In this document: positions 50,877 through 60,015 of the stretch, in pieces
Layout: each line of letters opens with the position of its first letter
How positions within the stretch are numbered: position 1 is the stretch's first letter
Assembly: GCF_001975985.1 (NCBI RefSeq)
Contig: NZ_MTQF01000007.1
Location: forward strand, 62,001 to 126,000
Direction: 5' to 3'
Length of the DNA stretch: 64,000 nucleotides
DNA from: [Flexibacter] sp. ATCC 35103
GTDB lineage: Bacteria; Bacteroidota; Bacteroidia; Flavobacteriales; Flavobacteriaceae
Program-made: the position numbers and the translations under genes
The notes under the pieces: generated by a model
The model's database searches: none
What the model was told of the DNA's origin: nothing
What the model saw: only the letters and a program-made list of their open reading frames with translations

Positions 50877-53327
50877 ATGTTAGATATAAAAGATTTTTCC
50901 ATTTTTGAGAATCATTCAAATTTTGACTTTAAAGGTTTCTTAATGAAGGTTTTAAGTTATTGGAAATGGTTTTTAGCCAGTTTGATAATTGCATTTACAA
51001 TTGCTTACCAGATTAATATCCGTAAAGAAAAAATTTATGGAATGCAAACGTTGATTTCTATTAAGGAAGAAAGTAATCCTTTTTTTACATCAAATACAAG
51101 TTTAGTTTTTAATTGGGGAGGAATCTCAGATCAGGTAAATGGTATTTCTACAATATTACAATCTCGATCCCATAATGAATTAGTTGTAAGTAAATTGCAA
51201 TTTTATATTGACTATTTAATACAAGGTAAATACAATTTAATTGATGCTTATGGTGCTGTTCCTTTTTATGTAAATATTGATAAGTCAAAAGGTCAGCTTG
51301 CAAATAAGCTAATTGGAATTAAATTTGTAAGTGAAAACGAATATCAAATTAGAATTCCTTTCGAAAGCAATTCTGTTTCCTTAATTACATATTCTAATAA
51401 TTCATATAGCAATACCGCAGTTCAGCCCACAGAGCTTTTTGTGAAGAAATATAAAGTTGGAGAGCAAGTTTCATTGCCGTTTCTTAATTGGAAATTACAA
51501 ATAAATGATAATCCGGGTTTATATATCGGGAATGAATATTTTGTAAAATTTAATGATTTTGATGGGACAGTTTCGGGATATAGAGGTATAACTGTAGGTT
51601 CTGATGATAAAGGCGGCTCAATACTAACGTTAGGAATGCAAGGGACAAATAAAGCCAGAATGGTAGATTATTTGAACTCTACAGTAAAAATGCTGATAAA
51701 AATTCAACTTGACGGAAAAAATCAATTTGCCACCAATACCATCAGGTTTATTGACAGTACTCTTGTTGCTATGGAGTCACAATTGAAAGAAACTGGCAGC
51801 GAGCTGAAATCTTTTAGAAAAGATAAAAATATTTATGAGATTGAAGGAGGAGGAGCTAAATTCTCTGATAAGATAATGGACTTTGATGTTCAGAAAGATG
51901 AAGTAACAAGAAAAATTGCTTATTACAATTCTTTAAAGTCATATTTAAATAATAGTGTTGATTATTCACGATTGCCAGCGCCATCAGTTGCCGGAATTGA
52001 AGATCCAAATGTTGTGGTTAATGTGTCAAAACTTATTTCTCTTTCTACTCAAAGATCAGAAATGGCTTATGCAGTAAAAAGTGATAAGATTTTTAAAGAT
52101 TTTGACAATCAAATGCAGGCTGTAAAAAGTGTTTTGCTGGAAAATATTGCATCAGCAAAATCATCATTAATGTATGACTTGTCGATTGTAAACGCTAAAA
52201 TAGGTCAAGCTGAAAGTACCGTTAAAAGACTTCCTGAAGAACAACAAGAATTATTGAAAATTCAGAGAAAGTATGACTTAAGTGATAATATTTATACTGA
52301 ATTTCTCAAAAAAAGAAATGAAGCAGAAATTGTGAAAGCTTCTAATTTATCAGATATTCATTTTATTGATTCTGCAAAAGATATCGGAGGAGGATTGTTA
52401 GGTCCCAAAACTTCTGTAAATTATATCCTGGCTTTATTTATAGGGATATTAGTGCCTTTGTTAATGATTTTTGGTCTTCTATTTATTAATGATTCAATTC
52501 AAAATACTGAAGATATTAGTAAATTAACTCAAATTCCTTTAATTGGATTAATTGGGGTCAATAAAAATTCTCTTAATTTAGCTGTGTTTGATAAGCCAAA
52601 ATCAGCACTTTCGGAAGCATTTAGAACAATTCGATCCTCATTGCAATTTTTATATAAAAAACAGCAGGTAAATGGGCCTAAGACCTTAATGATTACTTCT
52701 TCTATAGGTGGCGAGGGAAAAACATTTTGTTCTATAAATATCGCTACGGTTTTTGCTTTGAGCGAAAAGAAAACTGTAATTGTAGGCTTGGATTTAAGAA
52801 AACCAAGGTTGGGAGACGAGTTTAATTTAAAAAATCAAATTGGAGTTGTTAATTACTTAATTAAACAAAACAGTTTAGATGAAATTACGAACTCAACAAA
52901 AATCCCAAATCTTGACGTTATATTATCTGGTCCCATACCTCCAAATCCTTCTGAGTTAATTTTAAGTGATGTGATGAAGGAATTAATTTTTGAATTAAAA
53001 CAAAAATACGACTACATTATTCTTGATACACCTCCGGTTGGATTAGTATCAGATGCACTAGAATTAGCGCAGTATGCTGATGTTACTCTTTATATCGTAA
53101 GACAAAATTATACAAAGAAAGATATGATAACTTTGTTGAATACCAGAATAAAACGTGGAGAGCTTACAAATGCAAGTATTGTTTTGAATGGTTATGAAAA
53201 TAAAGCAAAATATGGTGCAACTTATGGATATGGTTACGGTTATGGAGCTTATTCAAACGGATATTATGAAGAAGAAGATAAGCCTGGCTTATGGAAATCA
53301 ATTTTGAATAAATTCAAGAAAAAATAA
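50877..53327 (+). CDS. Wzc-like polysaccharide co-polymerase with BY-kinase domain
   Basis: An 816-aa inner-membrane protein that couples polysaccharide polymerisation to export. A Wzz domain with TM1 near 30-50, a coiled-coil periplasmic region and TM2 near 520-540 are followed by a cytoplasmic tyrosine-kinase domain. That domain has Walker A SIGGEGKT (609-616), a Walker A' with GLDLRKPR and Walker B with DTPP (717-720). The C-terminal tail carries a Tyr cluster of eight residues within about 20, the probable autophosphorylation sites. It belongs to the same operon as the Wza-like gene. Confidence 0.92.
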   Translation: MLDIKDFSIFENHSNFDFKGFLMKVLSYWKWFLASLIIAFTIAYQINIRKEKIYGMQTLISIKEESNPFFTSNTSLVFNWGGISDQVNGISTILQSRSHNELVVSKLQFYIDYLIQGKYNLIDAYGAVPFYVNIDKSKGQLANKLIGIKFVSENEYQIRIPFESNSVSLITYSNNSYSNTAVQPTELFVKKYKVGEQVSLPFLNWKLQINDNPGLYIGNEYFVKFNDFDGTVSGYRGITVGSDDKGGSILTLGMQGTNKARMVDYLNSTVKMLIKIQLDGKNQFATNTIRFIDSTLVAMESQLKETGSELKSFRKDKNIYEIEGGGAKFSDKIMDFDVQKDEVTRKIAYYNSLKSYLNNSVDYSRLPAPSVAGIEDPNVVVNVSKLISLSTQRSEMAYAVKSDKIFKDFDNQMQAVKSVLLENIASAKSSLMYDLSIVNAKIGQAESTVKRLPEEQQELLKIQRKYDLSDNIYTEFLKKRNEAEIVKASNLSDIHFIDSAKDIGGGLLGPKTSVNYILALFIGILVPLLMIFGLLFINDSIQNTEDISKLTQIPLIGLIGVNKNSLNLAVFDKPKSALSEAFRTIRSSLQFLYKKQQVNGPKTLMITSSIGGEGKTFCSINIATVFALSEKKTVIVGLDLRKPRLGDEFNLKNQIGVVNYLIKQNSLDEITNSTKIPNLDVILSGPIPPNPSELILSDVMKELIFELKQKYDYIILDTPPVGLVSDALELAQYADVTLYIVRQNYTKKDMITLLNTRIKRGELTNASIVLNGYENKAKYGATYGYGYGYGAYSNGYYEEEDKPGLWKSILNKFKKK

Positions 53328-53336
53328 TCTGACGTA

Positions 53337-54320
53337 ATGGAAACATCAATTCAAAATACAATTTTAATTACTGGTGGAGCAGGTTTTATTGGTTCAAATT
53401 TGTCCGAATATTTTTTAGGAATAGGTTATAAAGTTGTTTGCCTGGATAATTTTGCAACCGGCCATCGTCATAATTTAAAAGATTTTATAGAAAACCCTAA
53501 TTTTAAATTAATTGAGGGAGATATTCGAAATATTGCAGATTGTGTTTTAGCTGTTGACGGAGTTGATTATGTTTTGCATCAGGCTGCTTTAGGTTCAGTT
53601 CCAAGATCAATAAATGATCCAATTACTACAAATGATGTAAATGTTTCTGGTTTTTTAAATATGCTAGTAGCATCTCGTGATGCAAAAGTAAAACGTTTTA
53701 TATATGCGGCAAGTTCTTCGACATATGGAGATTCTGAGGGATTGCCAAAAGTAGAAAGTGTAATTGGTAAACCATTATCGCCATATGCTATTACAAAATA
53801 TGTAAACGAATTGTATGCTGAAATTTTTAGTAAAACTTACGGATTGCAAACTATAGGATTACGTTACTTTAATGTTTTCGGAAGAAAGCAAGACCCTAAC
53901 GGAGCTTATGCAGCCGTGATTCCAAAGTTTGTTTTACAGTTAATGAATTATGAAAGTCCGGTAATTAATGGTGACGGAAATTATTCCCGCGATTTTACTT
54001 ATATAGAGAATGTGATTCAAATGAATAAACTGGCAATGTTAAGTCAAAATCCTGAAGCAATCAATACGGTTTATAATACCGCATTTGGTGATCGAAATAC
54101 ATTAAATGATTTGGTTGGATATTTAAAAGAATATTTAGCTGAGTTTGATGCTAAAATAGCCGATGTAAAAATTGTTTATGGAGCAAATAGAGCCGGAGAT
54201 ATTCCTCATTCATTAGCAAGTATCGAAAAAGCAAAAGTGTTATTGGGTTATGATCCTAAATATTCTTTGCAAGAAGGCTTAAAAGAAGCCGTGAATTGGT
54301 ACTGGAGTAATTTGAAATAA
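53337..54320 (+). CDS. UDP-N-acetylglucosamine 4-epimerase (WbpP-like)
   Basis: A 327-aa extended short-chain dehydrogenase. GGAGFIGSNLSEYF is the NAD-binding motif, Ser-Ser-Ser in YAASSSTYGD and Tyr-x3-Lys in YAITK form the catalytic set. The RDFTYIENV segment and the APVVRA-like C-terminus fit UDP-hexose epimerases acting on N-acetylated sugars (WbpP/Gne) rather than GalE. The product would be UDP-GalNAc. It lies 9 nt after wzc. Confidence 0.78.
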   Translation: METSIQNTILITGGAGFIGSNLSEYFLGIGYKVVCLDNFATGHRHNLKDFIENPNFKLIEGDIRNIADCVLAVDGVDYVLHQAALGSVPRSINDPITTNDVNVSGFLNMLVASRDAKVKRFIYAASSSTYGDSEGLPKVESVIGKPLSPYAITKYVNELYAEIFSKTYGLQTIGLRYFNVFGRKQDPNGAYAAVIPKFVLQLMNYESPVINGDGNYSRDFTYIENVIQMNKLAMLSQNPEAINTVYNTAFGDRNTLNDLVGYLKEYLAEFDAKIADVKIVYGANRAGDIPHSLASIEKAKVLLGYDPKYSLQEGLKEAVNWYWSNLK

Positions 54321-54347
54321 AATAAAGATCAAGATAATAGAAAATAG

Positions 54348-55739
54348 ATGAAAATTACAAAGATTTGTTGCATTGGTGCAGGTTATGTTGGAGGTCCAAC
54401 AATGGCAGTAATCGCTCAAAAATGTCCACATATTCAAGTCACTGTTGTTGATTTGAACGAACAAAGAATTCAAGATTGGAATGATCCAAATACAGATAAT
54501 ATCCCTATTTATGAACCGGGACTTTCTGCAATTGTAGCTGAAGCAAGAGGAAGAAATCTTTTCTTTTCAACCGAGGTAGAAAAAGCAATTGATGAAGCTC
54601 AGGTAATTTTTATATCTGTAAATACGCCAACAAAAACCTATGGAAAAGGAAAAGGTATGGCGGCAGATTTAAAATACATCGAACTTTGTGCAAGACAAAT
54701 AGCTAAAGTAGCAAAGCAAAATAAAATTGTAGTTGAAAAATCGACTTTACCCGTACGCACAGCTGAGGCTATTAAAAGTATTTTAGATAATACAGGAAAT
54801 GGAGTTCAGTTTCAAATTTTATCAAATCCTGAATTTTTAGCTGAAGGTACAGCCGTTTCAGATTTGTTGAATCCTGATAGAATTTTAATAGGAGGGGATA
54901 CAACTCCAGAAGGCGAAGAAGCAATTGATGCATTAGTTGACGTTTATGCAAATTGGGTAAGCAAAGATAAAATCCTGACAACAAATGTTTGGTCGTCAGA
55001 ATTGTCTAAGCTAACTGCAAACGCATTTTTGGCACAGCGAATTTCATCTATAAATGCAATGTCTGAATTGTGTGAAAAGACAGGTGCAGATGTGAATGAA
55101 GTAGCAAAAGCAATTGGTATGGACAGTAGAATTGGTTCTAAATTTTTAAAAGCTTCAGTTGGTTTTGGAGGTTCTTGTTTTCAAAAAGATATTTTGAATC
55201 TAGTTTATATTGCGAAATCATATGCGTTGAATGAAGTTGCAGATTATTGGGAGCAGGTAATTATAATGAATGATCATCAAAAAAGAAGATTTTCCAATAA
55301 AATTGTTCAGACATTATATAATACCGTTGCAGATAAAAAAATAACATTTTTAGGCTGGGCTTTCAAGAAAGATACCAATGATACTCGTGAATCAGCTGCA
55401 ATCTATGTAGCAGATGATTTGATTAATGAACAAGCTAAAATTTCGGTTTACGATCCAAAAGTTTCAAGAAGTAAAATGTTAAGCGATTTGGATTATCTTG
55501 AAACCAGAACTGTTGACGAAAATAGTAAAGCGTTAACAATATTTGATAATGCATACGAAGCTTGTAAAGGATCTCATGCAATTGCAATTCTTACAGAATG
55601 GGACGAATTTACAACCTATGACTGGCAAAAAATTTATGATTCGATGCACAAACCAGCGTTTCTGTTTGATGGAAGAAATATATTAAATGCAAAAGAACTA
55701 GAATTAATTGGATTTATTTATAAAGGTATAGGTTCTTAA
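54348..55739 (+). CDS. ugd: UDP-glucose 6-dehydrogenase
   Basis: A 463-aa UDP-glucose dehydrogenase producing UDP-glucuronate. The N-terminal Rossmann domain begins CCIGAGYVGGPTMAVIA and the WNDPNTDNIPIYEPGL segment is typical of the eukaryote-like UGDH branch. Catalytic Cys277 is in GFGGSCFQKD. A C-terminal UDP-binding domain follows. The DRILIGGD segment (about 184-191) fits the same family. Gap from the previous gene is 27 nt. Confidence 0.9.
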   Translation: MKITKICCIGAGYVGGPTMAVIAQKCPHIQVTVVDLNEQRIQDWNDPNTDNIPIYEPGLSAIVAEARGRNLFFSTEVEKAIDEAQVIFISVNTPTKTYGKGKGMAADLKYIELCARQIAKVAKQNKIVVEKSTLPVRTAEAIKSILDNTGNGVQFQILSNPEFLAEGTAVSDLLNPDRILIGGDTTPEGEEAIDALVDVYANWVSKDKILTTNVWSSELSKLTANAFLAQRISSINAMSELCEKTGADVNEVAKAIGMDSRIGSKFLKASVGFGGSCFQKDILNLVYIAKSYALNEVADYWEQVIIMNDHQKRRFSNKIVQTLYNTVADKKITFLGWAFKKDTNDTRESAAIYVADDLINEQAKISVYDPKVSRSKMLSDLDYLETRTVDENSKALTIFDNAYEACKGSHAIAILTEWDEFTTYDWQKIYDSMHKPAFLFDGRNILNAKELELIGFIYKGIGS

Positions 55740-55820
55740 TTGTAAGAATATTGAATTGAAATTTGATATTAAATGAATGGGAGAGGATTGTTTAAGATTT
55801 TTATTTCAATATAAAAAAAG

Positions 55821-56288
55821 ATGAAGAATTGGTATGTAGTTTATACGAAACCTAAGTGGGAGAAGAAAGTAGCAGAAAGGCTTAATGAGATTGAAATAGA
55901 GTGTTACTGTCCATTAATTACTCAAATTAAGGAATGGTCAGATAGAAAAAAGAAAATCGAGGTTCCTCTTTTTAATTCGTATGTGTTTGTTTATTTAGAA
56001 GATATTGATCGTAATTCTGTTTTTCAAATTCCCGGCGTCGTTCGGTATTTATTTTGGTTAGGAAAGCCCGCTATTGTTCGAGATGAAGAAATAAATATTA
56101 TAAAAACAAGTCTTAAAGCTCCAAATGTTAGTGATATTACAGTAAGCTCAATTCAGGTTGGGGATCGTATAAAATTAGAGACTGGAGTTTTTACCAATCA
56201 GGATGCGGTGGTTCAGGAAATATCAAATACGTATTATATACTAATGCTTGAATCTTTAGGTTGTATACTCAAAATAAAATATAAATAG
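55821..56288 (+). CDS. UpxY/NusG-family transcription antiterminator
   Basis: A 155-aa NusG paralogue of the type that controls Bacteroidota surface-polysaccharide operons. The NGN domain (1-100) begins WYVVYTKPKWEKKVAERL and contains PLFNSYVFVYL; the C-terminal segment (about 110-155) resembles a KOW domain. UpxY proteins act like RfaH to prevent premature termination of their own locus. Unusually, it is in the middle of the gene set rather than first. A 269-nt structured gap follows. Confidence 0.85.
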   Translation: MKNWYVVYTKPKWEKKVAERLNEIEIECYCPLITQIKEWSDRKKKIEVPLFNSYVFVYLEDIDRNSVFQIPGVVRYLFWLGKPAIVRDEEINIIKTSLKAPNVSDITVSSIQVGDRIKLETGVFTNQDAVVQEISNTYYILMLESLGCILKIKYK

Positions 56289-56315
56289 TTTCGTTGTTAT
56301 GTAGCTATTGTTGTT

Positions 56316-56365
56316 AAACAGAAGGTGAAATTTCTTCAAAATAGAGATTTATTTTCTGTTTTTTT
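56316..56365 (+). terminator. Possible terminator or leader stem after the UpxY gene
   Basis: AAACAGAA (56316-56323) pairs with TTCTGTTT (56354-56361) with a T-rich tail; an inner AAATTTC/GAGATTT pairing adds to it. The stem is A/T rich and weak, so it is a candidate only. Confidence 0.4.
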
Positions 56366-56443
56366 TTATAATGTATTTTTTTATAAACTGATTGAGAGAG
56401 GGTTGTTGTTTCTTATTGTTTTTTAATAGCTTGTTTTTTTAGT

Positions 56444-56461
56444 AATACGGGAAACCGTATT
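56444..56461. promoter_or_regulatory. Hairpin with GAAA loop upstream of the dehydrogenase gene
   Basis: AATACGG-GAAA-CCGTATT is a perfect 7-bp inverted repeat. Its last two bases overlap the putative -33 TTG at 56460. It could be an operator or a stable RNA element if transcribed from upstream. Confidence 0.5.
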
Positions 56462-56490
56462 GAATAAATTGACTTAATATGTTATATTTG
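56460..56490 (+). promoter_or_regulatory. Promoter of the second half of the polysaccharide locus
   Basis: TTG at 56460-56462 and TATATTTG at 56483-56490 are 20 nt apart. The predicted leader of about 60 nt precedes the dehydrogenase ATG at 56558. The rest of the 269-nt gap shows no gene. Confidence 0.7.
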
Positions 56491-56557
56491 CCGAAAATGA
56501 TTTTAGAGTGTCTGTTTCAAATCTTTGTGACTCAGAACGGCGGAGCTGTGAATTGTT

Positions 56558-57871
<1,314 letters not shown>

Positions 57872-57901
57872 AGACTAAAACCTTTTCTTATTTAAAGAAA
57901 A

Positions 57902-58909
57902 ATGGAAACAAACAATTCAATCATACATGTAATTTTGACTGGAGGAGTGGGAAGCAGATTATGGCCACTTTCAAGAAAAAGTCAACCTAAACAATATTTA
58001 GAAATTTTTGAAAATAAATCTTTATTTGAGATGACTGTCGAGCGTAACAGTCATTTAGCAAATAAAGTAATGGTAGTTGGAAATGTTGATAATCATCACT
58101 TAAGTGGTAATGTCATGGATAAAACCAACACTTCATATGTAAATATAGTTGAAGCGACACCTCGAAATACTGCAGCTGCAATTGCTTTTGCTGCATTTGC
58201 TTCAAATCCTGACGATATATTAATTGTAACCCCTTCAGATCATATTATAGATAAAATGGAGGATTATAATAAAGCTATTAATGAGGCTGTATTAAAGGCA
58301 AAAGATGGATTTATTGTTACATTTGGTATTATCCCCACTAAGCCGGAAACTGGTTATGGTTACATAGAATCAAAAGGAGATAGAGTGATTTCGTTTAGAG
58401 AAAAACCTAATGAAACTACTGCTAAAGAATTTATTGCAAAAGGAAACTTTTTATGGAATAGTGGAATGTTCTGTTTTAAGGCTAGCATTCTCTTAGAAGA
58501 ACTAAAGCAATTTCAGCCCGATGTTTATGAAAAATCTAAAGCTGTATGGGAAGCAAGTAAAAATGGTTTTTTAGACTTGGATTTATCATTAGAAATACCA
58601 TCAATTAGCATAGATTATGCTGTAATGGAACGTAGTAAAAAAATAAAAGTAGTTCCCGCAGCTTTTTCCTGGTCAGATTTAGGCTCATTTGAATCAGTTT
58701 ATGATTATTTGATTTCAAAAAATCATCCTGTAGATAAAAATGGAAATATGGTTATTGGGTCAGGAAAGCATACAACTTTTTTAGGACTAAAAAATACTAT
58801 TTTTGTTTATACAGATACTGCAAATTTAATTTTGCAAAAGGAAAACTCGCAAGATGTTAAAGACATATATAGTGCGTTGGAAAAAATAAATTCAGATTTA
58901 TTAAATTAA
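57902..58909 (+). CDS. manC: Mannose-1-phosphate guanylyltransferase
   Basis: A 335-aa nucleotidyltransferase that makes GDP-mannose. The signature GGVGSRLWPLSRKSQPKQ is near residue 15, with PSDH (about 112) and FREKP (about 166). The N-terminal GT-A domain and a short C-terminal beta region are present; the second isomerase domain of bifunctional ManC enzymes is absent, so it is monofunctional. GDP-mannose or GDP-fucose may be a building block of this glycan. It follows the dehydrogenase by 30 nt. Confidence 0.88.
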   Translation: METNNSIIHVILTGGVGSRLWPLSRKSQPKQYLEIFENKSLFEMTVERNSHLANKVMVVGNVDNHHLSGNVMDKTNTSYVNIVEATPRNTAAAIAFAAFASNPDDILIVTPSDHIIDKMEDYNKAINEAVLKAKDGFIVTFGIIPTKPETGYGYIESKGDRVISFREKPNETTAKEFIAKGNFLWNSGMFCFKASILLEELKQFQPDVYEKSKAVWEASKNGFLDLDLSLEIPSISIDYAVMERSKKIKVVPAAFSWSDLGSFESVYDYLISKNHPVDKNGNMVIGSGKHTTFLGLKNTIFVYTDTANLILQKENSQDVKDIYSALEKINSDLLN

Positions 58910-58913
58910 TCAA

Positions 58914-59960
58914 ATGAAAAAAATTCTTATAACTGGAGGTGCTGGTTTTATTGGATCTCATGTCGTTAGACGTTTTGTAAATAAATATCCTGAATATCAA
59001 ATATTCAATCTAGATGCTTTGACTTATGCCGGTAATCTGGAAAATATTAAGGATATTGAAAATCAATCTAATTATACATTTGTAAAAGGAGATATTGTTG
59101 ATGAGAATTTTATAAACGAACTTTTCTCACTTCATAAATTTGATGGAGTTTTGCATTTAGCGGCAGAGTCTCATGTCGATCGTTCTATCGAGGATCCATT
59201 GGCATTTGTTAAAACAAATGTAATTGGAACAATGAATTTGTTGAATGCTGCCAAAAATCTATGGAAAGATAATTTTGAAGGTAAACGTTTTTATCATATT
59301 AGTACTGATGAAGTTTATGGTTCGCTTGGAGCAGAGGGACTTTTCACTGAGAGAACTTCTTATGATCCAAATTCACCTTATTCTGCCTCGAAAGCAAGTT
59401 CAGATCATTTTGTAAGAGCTTATGGTGAGACTTATGGTTTACCTTATGTTTTGACAAATTGTTCAAATAATTATGGATCATATCATTTTCCTGAAAAATT
59501 AATCCCACTTTTTATAAATAATATAATCAATAATAAACCATTGCCAGTTTATGGAGATGGAAACTATACTCGTGATTGGCTTTTTGTAGAAGATCATGCT
59601 ATTGCTATTGATTTGGTTTTTCATGAAGGAAAAAATCATGAAACCTATAATATTGGCGGTTTTAATGAATGGAAAAATATTGATTTGGTTAAATTATTAT
59701 GCCAAATAATGGATCAAAAATTAGGAAGAACTGAAGGAACTTCTCAAGAGTTGATTACTTATGTCAAAGATAGACCGGGTCATGATTTGCGATATGCAAT
59801 TGATGCATCTAAGATTAATAAAGAATTGGGATGGAAGCCTTCTGTTACTTTTGAGGAAGGTTTGGAAAAAACAATTAATTGGTATCTAGATAATGAAGAA
59901 TGGTTACAAAATGTAACTTCTGGAGCTTACAAAGATTATTACAAAAAACAATATTCATAA
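58914..59960 (+). CDS. rmlB: dTDP-glucose 4,6-dehydratase
   Basis: A 348-aa short-chain dehydrogenase. NAD-binding GGAGFIGSHVVRRF is near the N-terminus, HLAAESHVDRSI and STDEVYG follow, with the catalytic Tyr-x3-Lys in SPYSASK. It makes dTDP-4-keto-6-deoxyglucose, the precursor of rhamnose and other deoxysugars. The rest of the rml genes (rmlA, rmlC, rmlD) are not here, so the product may be another 6-deoxysugar or the others may lie elsewhere. It starts 4 nt after manC. Confidence 0.92.
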   Translation: MKKILITGGAGFIGSHVVRRFVNKYPEYQIFNLDALTYAGNLENIKDIENQSNYTFVKGDIVDENFINELFSLHKFDGVLHLAAESHVDRSIEDPLAFVKTNVIGTMNLLNAAKNLWKDNFEGKRFYHISTDEVYGSLGAEGLFTERTSYDPNSPYSASKASSDHFVRAYGETYGLPYVLTNCSNNYGSYHFPEKLIPLFINNIINNKPLPVYGDGNYTRDWLFVEDHAIAIDLVFHEGKNHETYNIGGFNEWKNIDLVKLLCQIMDQKLGRTEGTSQELITYVKDRPGHDLRYAIDASKINKELGWKPSVTFEEGLEKTINWYLDNEEWLQNVTSGAYKDYYKKQYS

Positions 59961-60015
59961 ATATAATAAGCAATTTCTTTTAAATCTAATTTTAGGTTAT
60001 AATTATAATTCAAAT

